A stretch of 64,000 nt of DNA. Source: Watersipora subatra. Taxonomy: Eukaryota > Bryozoa > Gymnolaemata > Cheilostomatida > Watersiporidae. The stretch spans positions 19,934,182 through 19,998,181 of the forward strand of contig NC_088711.1 in assembly GCF_963576615.1 (NCBI RefSeq), read 5' to 3'. Under the pieces are notes generated by a model. It had not been told where the DNA came from, searched no databases, and saw only the letters and a program-made list of their open reading frames with translations. The translations under genes were made by a program, and so were the position numbers. Below are positions 48,601 through 57,562 of this stretch, piece after piece (position 1 is the first letter of the stretch; every line of letters starts with the position of its first letter).

Positions 48601-51600
48601 CTTTGAGAGCAATCATAGCTGTACGATAGAATGCGTTGTGCTCTATCATAGCTCCTTTGGGTTTTCCTGTCGTACCACTTGTATAGCACACAAGAGCGAG
48701 GTCGTCACCCTTACAAATCTACATCATAAACATATATAGCTCTGAGGCAACATAGCTTTTGTAAACTTACACCGTAACTGAAGAAATATATGTTTATGCA
48801 AACACCATGGCTATAATAAGTGAAAATTCTAGTTTTATCAGATTACAAATAATCCCTTGATAGTATATAGTATTAACAGGCTGCATATTTGACACAATAG
48901 TATTGCATTCATGAAAGAAAATTTCTGTAGTCGACTCTTTCATTGTGCACAATGAATTTTCATTTTATTAATGCAAGGAAAGGCAGGAGAGACAACTTCT
49001 GTAACTGACTCTTTGTTGACAATGCATTTATCTCCTAGTAATGTGAGTAAAGACAACTTTTGTAAACGAATCTTTCTTTGTGTACAATGAATTTATTTTT
49101 TATTAATTTAAGAAAAATGAATGAAAGACAACTTCTATAACTGATTTTTTGTTTATAATGAATTCATCTTCTAGTAATCAAAGCAGCTGCAACTGATACT
49201 CACCGCTAACCCCACAGGATTATTTGCACCATCCGCCTGCAAAGACAGTATGCAATTGATAAAATCTCGCAATTAGGGGTCAAAGTGAGATTACGAATAA
49301 AAACTTGCTAGAGCGTGTGAATGTCAGATGATCCATAAACACCTGCTACAGTGTGTCAAAGTGAGACGATGTATAACCGCCTCCCACAGTGTGTCAAAGT
49401 GTTATTATCTATAGAAACCTGATAGGGGAAAGTCTAAGTGTGGTAAATGATAAACATGTTTCAAACTCAAAGCCAAATAACTGAATGAATCATACCTAGT
49501 ATAAAACATCATGTAAAGCAGTCGATAAAAAACCTGCTACTGACTGTCAAAGTGAAATAATCTATAGAAACCGTCTACTGAGTGTCAAAGTAAAATAATT
49601 TATGGAAACATGTTACTTAGTGTCAAAGTTAAATAAATCTTTATCATTACTTGCATAAACTATAGGTATAATATAATCCTAAAGGAAAATATGACTTGTT
49701 CATTATCGCCAGGTTTAAAATTGTGTGATGAAAAAGACTTTACTATGAAGCTTAAACACGCTATTAAGTTTAAAAATAATATAAGCTTTTAAAGAACTCC
49801 CAGACAGAGAAGTATTGAATTTAATGTATTATATTAAAATTGGTAGTAAAAATAAAGTCTTACAAGTAAAACCTACCTCCATCTCGGAAAAGGAAATGAT
49901 GCTCCAGCCCTGAGACCTAACAGCCTGGACAGTATTAGGGCTTACAGACTCCATATGAACTATAGTTGTGAGATGAGGCAGTCTACTCACTCCCCACTCT
50001 ACCAACTGCGCAACCTTCGCCTCCATGTCACAAATTACCAGTTTCATCCGTGCTGTATCACAGAAGTCAATCAAATTGTACACTGAACATCAGACGGTTA
50101 TTCATAGCTGACATTCATCCAATTTACGCAATTGCTCATTTAGATTTAATTGCGTTAGATTTCACATCAATTCTTTGTATGATTTATAACAACTTTACCA
50201 AACTATTAACTATTATTGATATTGTGATCAAAATAAAACTAAAAAAATATCTTAGAAATTATAAAATTTGTTACTAATAGCAAAAACAACATTCATATCA
50301 TCTCAATCTGAACTTCTGACTCAAAACTAAACGATAGAGGGTTTAATAATGTGAGTATTGGAGCTGTTAACTTACAATCCAAGCCAATCTAGAAATTAAC
50401 AGTTATAATAATTATTGTAAAACAAACCATTCTATTTTCTATTTGTTAAAATAATTGATTGCTACAAAGCAAAAACCCTATTATGGCTTAGCTTCTACAT
50501 TAAGGTACATTAGAACACTGCATACACAATGGTACGTTGTATGTAAAAACTAAATACAAAAAGTTAAATTACATTTAGGAAACTAAATCAATGAAATAAG
50601 AGTAATAAATAAAGAGTTAAAAGAAGAGGAATAGAGGTGTAGCCTTATTTATATGGGAGACTAGCCAAATACTCAGCATTGCACGGGTATTAAAAACAGA
50701 TTATATAAACAGTGGCAGGTAATGTAGTCGCCATTGGCTAATTTGATTAAACTAGAATTCGTACTGCTAAACTTACTAATAAGAGCTGTGAGAGCAAACC
50801 TTAGTGATGTTGCGCGTAATGCAAAGTCGCTATGCGTATTTCAACCCAGATAGTGACTCATATCGCCAAATGAATCCATTGCATCTCGGGCAGCCAAGTG
50901 GGTTAGCTTGTCGCCATGAGAATGGGAGGTTCTGTGATCAAATCTTGTGGGGTACAGATTTTCAGTGCTCAAAAGACATTCATCTGTATCGCTATCTTTG
51001 ATTATTACAGCTAGTCTTTGCACTTTCACTTGTTTCAGTTTTCTTTCTTCGTATCACTTCCATTTTGCATGTATGATGACTACTCGACAACTTTGGAAAT
51101 TTTTTTTGAAGAAATGAATCATAGATTTTTGCTCAGGCATTTCTACTACACATATTTGTTGCTTTACTTACAAAAGATCATTGTGTTCTTCCCTTTTTGT
51201 ACTACTAGTGTACTATCATTCACACAAGGCTTTTTGGAATCCATGATTTCCAGACTAAAATAAGGAAGGTATGACAAACTGCTCAATATAATTTAAGTAG
51301 CATAGAAACAAATTATGTGAAAGAGAACCGCGTGCAGACGTGTGGAGTACTAATTTTTGTGAGCAACTTTGGAAATTATTTTGCGCGTGGTAAAAACCTA
51401 TTTCTAAAAATTTTATACCATTCATCGAAAAATGTGTATGATGAGCGATCGAAAGTGGTGGTTGAATTGTACAGATATATGGGATGAAACAATAAAAATT
51501 GATCCGTTCAATGATAATCACCTCTGCAGTGCCACAACTTTCAAATCCTTTACGACGATCTTCACCCAGTTAGAATAAGCTAATTGAATAAAACTACTGA

Positions 51601-54600
51601 GAAATAAAAAAAAAGTAATCATAAAAATGAAAACAAAATTAGGATTAAGTTTAAGGTAATGTAAGATTAAGACATATTTTTAAGCGCGTGTATAGTAAGC
51701 TAAGTTCATTTAAGTTAAATTTAAAGTTTATGTTATGTTGCGTAGTGTGACTAAAGTGTAACGTACCGAACGTGTTGCCGCCATGTCTCTCACACACCGC
51801 TGATAGCAGTCTTGAAATTAAAAACTCTATAAAGTACTGTACATGATGTCACTGTTTATTGCAGATCATAACATTGTAGTGAATTAGAAACATGTTTTTA
51901 GTATTGTGATATCATGTTTAAGGTGTTTTTCAGAGGATGGGAACAGATTAATTAGCATTTAGTTAATTAATATAGAAAAAATTGATTTGAAATACGAGTG
52001 AATTGATATACGAGTTCGGGTCAGGGAATGCATTAAGCTCATACCTCAAGGCATTACAGTGTTACTACTCAGAGTGAATTGGGTGCTAGCTGTTGCCCTA
52101 GTAAGTGGCACTAACTTTACCACCAAAAGTCTGCTTGTTTAGCTTTAAAAGAGCTCACAAAAGCATTCAAATGACACCCAAGATTCTGGCAGTTAGAGCA
52201 GGCTATCATCACTTATAGCACCTACTCTGAGTGACAATATGCTCCATCCCCTCAGCTCCTAGTGTCTCATACATCGGAACTACCACCATAGACTGCTGGT
52301 AGCTAGCTAACTGTGTTAATACCATCTGCAACACCAGCCGGTCTATCAACATCAATAGTGATCAGTTCCACAAGTACACTTTAAATAAAGGCTTGGAACG
52401 GCTGAATTTTACGAAATTTGTAAGAGTGAAATCAGCAGATAATTCCAGCTGCTCACCAACTGACCTGGTACATAGCAAACCCAGGCAAAAAAACCTATGT
52501 AATGCTGCCTGCATTGTGTCCAAAAGTTGTGATTTCAAATACATCCAGTGTTTAATATAACACGAAAGCACATACCTCCATTCGGTTTCCACTGTAGAGT
52601 CCTATAAAGGAGCGAGGACCGGGCTCCATACCTAGTCGGCGAAGTCCGTAACCAATTTTTGTAACTCTGTCCAGCGCCTAGCCAAAAAATAGAATCTTCA
52701 AAAAAGTTATATATGAAAGTACGGTATGCACGGAAACGACACAGATAAGAATTGTCTTCCTACCTCGGAATAAGTAATCCATGTATCAAAGCCTGTCTTC
52801 AGAGAGCTTCTCTTTCCTAGAAACTTCTTACTACCTGTTTGCAACAGAATCAATACTCAACAAAACTGCACGCATACAATCAACATCATGCATTAGCTTC
52901 GAAAAATATCTGAAGAGCTTCCCAAACCACAAAGACTATGTAATTCTAGATGAATCAGTGAGCGAAAAACGTGTGAACAGGCTAAAACCCATGCTTGCTA
53001 AAACCCATGCTTGCTAAAACCCACACTCGCTAAAACCCACGCTCGCTAAAACCCACGCTCGCTAAAACCCACGCTCGCTAAAACCCACGCTCACTAAAAC
53101 CCATGCTCGCTAAAACCCACGCTCGCTAAAACCCATGATGTTAAAATCCACGCCCGCTCAAACACTTACTCCTCTTAACACTCTGAAGTCTGGGCCCGAG
53201 ATAATTTAAGGAATTGTTTTTCCACCTGATCGTACGAATGACTAAACTCGCCTGCGTAGTTTCGCTTTGTTTTTCCGTACTTCAAGTTTAAGTAGAATTA
53301 CAAAACTTTAGTCACTTAATGCGGTGTATGTTTTTAGTATAATCCATAAGTTTCAAGTCAAGTGGACTAGCAGTTGTTGAGATATCGTTGAAATACCAAT
53401 GGTATTTCTAACCGACCGAAAAATGACAAATAACTGCCGACAGAGCCTTAGTTTCTAATGACTGATTGAAATCCTTAGTAATGACGAATCTGTAACAGAC
53501 AAATCTAGAAAGCTTCTCCTCAGCAACAAAAGCTCACTAAAACTGCTTGTTTTTGTTCACAAAATATATACACACTATCAGGCTCGGTATACATCAACCA
53601 TTATATTTCTTCAGTTACTTCTAAAAACAGCACTTTTTTGAAAGAGTGAAAATAAAACTATTTACTCTATTTGATTTCTGTTTTTCATTAAGTTTTACAA
53701 ACTAGAAGCTTCAATATGCTATTCAGTTAAAAAGGAGTTGTGCTATCCTAAGTACTTCCACTGTGGATTGAATGTTGTTAATACAGTTTAGGATCAGGGA
53801 ATTTGCTTGTGTTAACACGAATCGGCTTCCTTCTAAAATTATGCAGCCTTCAAGTTGGTTAATATATTACTTAATGGACAGCTTCGAAGCAGAGCGCAGC
53901 GTCACCTGATTCTAGAACTGACATGCGCCATGACATACATGTACAAGTGTGTGACATGTACCATGACATACATGTACAAGTGTGTGACATATGCCAAGAC
54001 ATACACGTTCAAGTGTGTGACATGTGCCATGACATACATGTACAAGTGTGTGACATATGCCAAGACATACATGCACAAGTGTGACAAGGCACTGGCTATA
54101 CCAAATCTCTAACCAACTCTGATAATAGAGACAATCAACTTCGTTTAACTAATTAGTTTAACTATTATAATACTTGTTTTAAAAGGGAATTTTATCTTTT
54201 GCTTCAAAAGCTGTAATATATTTATAGCCACCTGCTGATTATCACAGATTAAACTTTGAAACCATACAGCTATCTGTCTAACATTCAATACGCAGTTGTA
54301 TCAATGCGTGGCCTCATACACGTAGTATGAGCCACTATGTTGTGGTTTCTGTTGAACTAACCGCAGTGAAATATGCATCATAAATATGAACAACTGTGTT
54401 AATGAATTCATATGCTATGACAACAGATAAAAAAACTGCAGAGAATAGATCAGAAGATGAACATTGTTAATACTGCATCCAGTGAAATTATTTGGTTGAA
54501 TTGAGCCGTCAGACCCCATCAAAATGTCATGAATAAGTTGAACTTTAAAATGCAATGAATATCACATAAATACCAGATGCTCTTTAGCAACACTAATTCC

Positions 54601-55698
54601 TAAACTCTATTCACCAGATTACCATACATGCTTGCTAAAGACTGTTCTACTGGTTAAACTCTATAGAAATTAAGACGTTAAACTCTTTTGATACTTGCTA
54701 TATCATTTATGGTGAACTCAAATTGAAACAAGAGCTTGATAAAATTCTAAAATCAAGGAAATAGAAAAGATTGGAGGTATAAAATCTACAACGGTATGTA
54801 TACGAACCATTCTTTTCAACAGCTCTGATGAAGATATCATACAGAGTAGAGGATGTGTCATATTCTACAACACCACAAGATTCCTTTGCGACCCTACATG
54901 CAGGAATCGTCTGCAAAAGAATAAATAAAAATGGTAACGTCAGCGTGAGCGAACAACGATAAATTGCAGCTAGTTATTGCTTGAACCATTATTCCTTGGT
55001 GCTTCAACATCTAATCACAATTAAAGTCAATATAAAATGGTATAGCATAAAAATAGTTCATGAAAAATTTATTTGGTAAGTTTTTAAAAACGTATCTGTG
55101 TTTTTACTGCTGCATTGTCATTTTTTCCCCAAAGCTATCCTATTTCTATCCCTAAGCTATCCCAAACATGAACACGACAGCATTGCTGCCAAAGCAAAGC
55201 AACAATGTGTTAAATGCACTGATTATAAGTAATTTTCAAGTACTTGAGTTAAAATCGTTCAATTAGATTACATATACTTGCTAAAACAATTGCTTTTACA
55301 AATGCTTTGTTTAATATTTGAGAAAACTCAAAAAACACCTGGACAGTATGTTTAATGATTGCTATGCTTCACAATATTCTATAGCAGCTTCTTGAGCACA
55401 AAATTTTAAAAGAGTCTGTTGAAATGCAGCAGGAGACATTTATGTGAAAACTAATACCATTGAGCATTTTATTTAAAAAGCATCCAAGCATAAATACGGC
55501 AAACTCGTATTGAAGAACATTTTGTTTTGTAGATTGTAAGAGGGTCTGACTACTTACTGGATGAGCGTAGCTCTGCTCAATCAGACTTGACGGATCAAAA
55601 TGGTAGCCCTCTGGTTCCGAATTAGCCCAAAGATAAGCAGCGGAACCAGCTAGACCAATAGCAGCGGCTGCAGCAGGTTTGGTGATCCGCTTACTCAT
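30458..55698 (-). CDS. long-chain fatty-acid-CoA ligase, copy B (17 exons, 690 aa)
   Basis: Membrane-bound acyl-CoA synthetase activating long-chain fatty acids for lipid synthesis or oxidation. Minus-strand exons in order: 55558-55698, 54808-54910, 52764-52834, 52576-52677, 52226-52325, 49877-50052, 49204-49236, 48596-48718, 47856-47942, 46609-46743, 43458-43540, 40038-40188, 37902-37974, 35860-36065, 32978-33130, 31777-31947, 30458-30622. All are GT-AG and in frame, giving 2073 nt with the stop. Motifs are [11 protein letters not shown] (254-264), [11 protein letters not shown] in exon 10, EGYGMTES (438-445), [10 protein letters not shown] (515-524), [14 protein letters not shown] (536-549) and NGLLTPTQK with the conserved lysine (659). 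Residues 8-25 form an Ala-rich hydrophobic anchor after a basic start (MSKRITK), as in animal ACSL1/5/6. Exons 3-16 match copy A base for base in length. The start is the ATG of exon 1. Confidence 0.95.
30918..31688. mobile_element. pogo/Tigger-like non-autonomous transposon
   Basis: The left end is TA+cagtcatacctcaacatggg. The right end reads, as reverse complement, cagtcatgacttcggcatac, followed by TA. Target-site TA at both ends and termini beginning CAGT fit the pogo/Tigger branch of Tc1-mariner. At 771 bp it has no transposase. It lies in the last intron of ACSL copy B. A partial inverted relative is at 51625-52062. Confidence 0.75.
33596..33650. repeat. short palindromic repeat (gcattaat)n
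   Basis: Tandem tgcattaatgcattaatagt units, self-complementary. Confidence 0.7.
34573..34674. repeat. 102-bp near-perfect palindrome
   Basis: The left arm gggtcacgggcgcaagga... pairs with the right arm ...tccttgagtgcgtgaccc, centred near 34623 on aacagca/tgttgtt. Weaker pairing continues outward (cgatgaatag at about 34551; ctattcatcg at about 34770). Confidence 0.88.
34905..35160. mobile_element. diverged TTAA MITE family 1 relative, nested
   Basis: It contains 'cgatcaagttttgccaat', 'cgtcctggcaataacatc' and 'ctcaagtgatagaaaaa', which track the right arm of the 3126-3597 family. A short perfect hairpin (gctcaaaagaaaa / ttttcttttgagc) lies at about 34989-35022. Confidence 0.55.
35860..36065 (-). 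CDS. ACSL copy B exon 14: FACS signature
   Basis: Residues 460-528, with [13 protein letters not shown] and [10 protein letters not shown]. The acceptor is GTGCACAG and the donor GTGACA. A long AT-rich tandem repeat (36085-36420) starts about 20 bases upstream of the acceptor, where the branch site and pyrimidine tract would be expected. Confidence 0.93.
36085..36420. repeat. AT-rich tandem repeat with higher-order unit
   Basis: Units of about 17-18 bases (ttaaatatattcaacta) are organised in a longer repeat of roughly 110-120 bases: the run with 'ttaagtatattaaacaaaac' occurs twice. Confidence 0.85.
36455..36640 (+). mobile_element. interspersed repeat, same family as 24364-24690
   Basis: It starts ctaggtgaatacccggcgtt and continues 'ggtaataaaaaagctgttg', 'ttatttctatttaacatat' and 'caaataaattaagagac', parallel to 24364-24640. 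Confidence 0.6.
37373..37735. mobile_element. short inverted-repeat element (363 bp), TA target
   Basis: Terminal inverted repeats of about 70 bases: gtcagtcagccacc on the left, and on the right (reverse complement) gtcagtaagccacc. They share 'catggatatacacaat'-like sequence. Flanking dinucleotides are TA/TA. Non-coding; ACSL copy B intron 13. Confidence 0.7.
38585..39475. repeat. 31-bp minisatellite with internal palindrome
   Basis: About 28 copies of a 31-base unit containing tgtacagtcatggtctgtac and 'agtaaaagtct'. Each unit carries a tgtacag...ctgtaca inverted repeat, so every copy can form a small hairpin. A variant ending in 'accataaaag' clusters in the second half. ACSL copy B intron 12. 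Confidence 0.95.
40295..40475. repeat. interspersed repeat (same family as 4283-4480)
   Basis: It shares 'tttgtcattgcgtgtctatc', 'ggccgatttcattcaaact', 'catatgttccgtaccttccg' and the 'caaaactttgtttggttctt' end with 4283-4480. Confidence 0.65.
41335..41560 (-). mobile_element. tRNA-related SINE, inverted copy
   Basis: On the minus strand, ctacccggcgttgcccgggt is the head motif. A tRNA-like tail with 'tggtgaatgggaggttccga' lies nearby at 41470-41510, like 25427-25735. Confidence 0.55.
41532..41880. repeat. interspersed direct repeat, copy 1
   Basis: About 350 bases are repeated at 43970-44320 in the same orientation with scattered differences. Shared blocks include 'gacaatttcttagctttta', 'caattgaagcatcc' and 'cttgttaattaattaaattt'. 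It lies in ACSL copy B intron 11; its partner is in intron 10. Family unknown. Confidence 0.8.
42030..42240 (-). mobile_element. tRNA-derived SINE fragment
   Basis: The reverse complement contains a box-B-like gagtttgagtcctg and an upstream tRNA-like stretch. The other end carries the 'aatacccgtgcaatgccgg' head of the SINE/repeat family. Confidence 0.5.
43970..44320. repeat. interspersed direct repeat, copy 2
   Basis: Partner of 41532-41880; same order of blocks and same orientation, with several small indels. Confidence 0.8.
46080..46170 (+). mobile_element. tRNA-derived SINE fragment
   Basis: A tRNA-like segment ending in a good box B (gtgagttcaaatccc), with a weak box A; it is not a closed cloverleaf. 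Confidence 0.5.
46401..46436. repeat. short perfect hairpin
   Basis: tttttgtgattact / agtaatcacaaaaa with a short loop. Confidence 0.8.
46895..47405. repeat. 24-bp minisatellite
   Basis: About 21 copies of a 24-base unit with 'catgtcagaYgactcgccta'. Because 24 is divisible by 3, long open frames read through (CQTTRLLA or MSDDSPTC repeats). It lies in ACSL copy B intron 9, opposite to the gene, so it is not treated as coding. Confidence 0.92.
48596..48718 (-). CDS. ACSL copy B exon 8: AMP-binding loop
   Basis: Residues 243-283, with [18 protein letters not shown]. The acceptor is ATGTAG and the donor GTACGT. It has the same length and phase as 20471-20593. Confidence 0.94.
49310..49640. repeat. 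degenerate tandem repeat, about 50-bp unit
   Basis: Repeated 'cagtgtgtcaaagtgaga' and 'tctatagaaacc' blocks at roughly regular spacing, with strong divergence. Confidence 0.55.
50655..50990 (+). mobile_element. tRNA-related SINE
   Basis: Head 'cagcattgcacgggtattaa', then 'gattatataaacagtggcag', then the tRNA-like part (ttgtcgccatgagaatggga, 'tgtgatcaaatcttgtgg'). Module order as in 25427-25735. Confidence 0.65.
51625..52062 (-). mobile_element. partial pogo/Tigger-like element
   Basis: An inverted match to the left half of 30918-31688: 'gtatagtaagctaagttcat', 'gtactgtacatgatgtca', 'gggaacagattaatt', then the terminus with 'gcattaagctcatacctcaa'. The other terminus is missing. Confidence 0.65.
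53000..53155. repeat. 16-bp minisatellite
   Basis: About nine copies of gctaaaacccacgctc, starting about 170 bases upstream of ACSL copy B exon 3 in transcript terms. Confidence 0.9.
53930..54085. repeat. 33-bp minisatellite
   Basis: Copies of acatgYgccatgacatacat + gtacaagtgtgtg, with alternating variants giving a 66-base higher-order period. Confidence 0.9.
55558..55698 (-). CDS. ACSL copy B exon 1: membrane anchor
   Basis: Forty-seven residues. MSKRITK is followed by a hydrophobic stretch ([16 protein letters not shown]), then the acidic [12 protein letters not shown]. The layout is a type-III-like signal anchor, which in ACSL enzymes holds the protein in the ER or outer mitochondrial membrane with the catalytic domain in the cytosol. 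The donor is GTAAGT. Confidence 0.9.
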
Positions 55699-56039
55699 TG
55701 TTAGAAATGAGCTACGAAATAAATAGACAGACCATTATTATTTTTTTCAGTTGATAAAAACTTTACGATAAAAACTCGTATATAGCACGTATGCCCTGAC
55801 GTAGAGTTTAGCTAAGATATCTACCTACCACCTATCCACTCCACTTTGCAATCAATCTACAGGAGAAGATATATATATTTTTTTAATAAGTAGTTTATAC
55901 AAATTGTAATAAAAAATGGACAATAAATATGACACTGAGTTTTCACCATTGTCATCGCAGAACACAACCCTTGAAATGGGAATGGTGGCCCTGAAAAAGG
56001 CCGAGGCAGGTGATGGGACTAATGGCACTCAGAAGTCGA

Positions 56040-56469
56040 TTTTTACTGGTGAGTCCAGTAGCCCGAGAGGGTCACTGTTGTCCCCGATAGGGTCTACCGG
56101 CAGGCGAACTATCTTGGACTCTACTTCATGCCATGAAATAGGGCAAACGTTACGGGCTGGCTTCTAGTACAGCCGACGATCTTGTTGTGGCCTTGTGTAG
56201 CATTGCCCTCGGTGATTGTGTGGGCGACGGGGTGAACACGCTTTTTGTCTCTGAAGTTTGGTCTAGGTAGACTGCGTTCTCTGATGCGCAACAAAGATGT
56301 GTGCCTGCAGGAGAAGCTGGGTCATGAACACTTCATCACAGGAGGGGCAGCGGTGCCTGTGAACATGAGCATGCCGCGGCAGGTCACGCACCCTGTTAGA
56401 ATAAAAATCCCAGAAAGTACAAGAGTGTTTCATGTTTGTGGAGCGAGTGAAATGGAAATCAATTTGCAT
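56040..56469 (-). pseudogene. decayed C2H2 zinc-finger ORF
   Basis: One minus-strand frame from the ATG at 56467-56469 reads a finger CPSCDEVF..LLLQAHIFVAH (C-x2-C-x12-H-x4-H). It is preceded by a degenerate finger whose second Cys is Trp (CTFWDF...HAHVH). The frame then continues through two TAG stops (56263-56265 and about 56165) into more protein-like sequence (ESKIVRLPVDPIGDN). Fingers of this type occur at the N-terminus of R2/NeSL-like retrotransposons and in ordinary zinc-finger proteins; I cannot tell which. A TATAAATA lies just upstream of the ATG. Confidence 0.45.
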
Positions 56470-57147
56470 TGGTATTTATAGGCTGCCAGCAGCGTAATGG
56501 AGTTGGTGACGTGTTCTCTAAGTCTACAATCCGACAGCTTTAAACTGCTGACTCAATGCATTTGTATTACGCTTTATGTGATTTATCGCGGTTCAGACAA
56601 ATTTGAATAGTTATTTACAAGGCGCTCCCTTAACACCTGTCCAATGTAGTGTATATGTATGTTTTATGCTAACAACTTTTTTATATTAGCCATTTATTAC
56701 CATATTGTTCTAAGATTTGCATGCTACTATATAAATACTCAGAAAATTATTAATACTCATATTGCGTGATTAATTAGTGATGAATATTATTGTTTTTGCA
56801 TTTGAAATACTGTATTGTGGCAACAGTTGACCTAATTATTGTGCAGCCAATCAACTGTGGATTTTTTCCTTGGTTTGCTATGTAACCCTTCAGTTTTGCC
56901 ATTGCTGTGTTGTGTTACTGCTTTGCGCTGAGATATAACACCAATAAAGATACTGCGTTCTTTAACTATGCTCTTGCTTGAGTTTCCAAGACAAATAGCG
57001 TATAAAATTCTTGTCACTGTTTCTGATTTTAGCATTGTGATATCAGCCAGTGTATCATAGCTGCATTCACTATAAGTGCTATTGGCCGAACACCAATAAC
57101 TATTGCGATTGGCTTACTAGGGTGTAAAGTTGGGAGAAGGCACCCAC

Positions 57148-57562
57148 GGCTCGCCCTCGAGTCTGTTTATCGGCTCACCCTCGAGTCTGTTTATTGCCTC
57201 ACCATCGAGTCTGTTTATCTGCTCGCCACCGAGTCTGTTTATCGGCTCATCATCAAGTCTGTTTATCAGCTCACCCTCGAGTCTGTTTATCGGCTCACCA
57301 CCGAGTCTGTTTATCAGCTCGCGACCGAGTCTGTTTATCGGCTCATCATCGAGTCTGTTTATCGGCTTGTCGTTGAGTCTGTTTATCAGTTTACCATCGA
57401 ATCTGTTTATCGGCTCACCCTCGAGTCTGTTTATCGGCTCACCGGCGAGCCTGTTTACCAGCTAACTATTGAGTCTGTTTATCAGCTAACTATTGAGTCT
57501 GTTTATCGGCTCATCATCGAGTCTGTTTATTGGCTCATCATCGAGTCTGTTTATTGGCTCGC
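57148..57562. repeat. 24-bp minisatellite
   Basis: About 17 copies of cgagtctgtttatcggctca + ccct. The period is divisible by 3, so both strands stay open (GSPSSLFI on plus, NRLDDEPI on minus). Confidence 0.92.
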
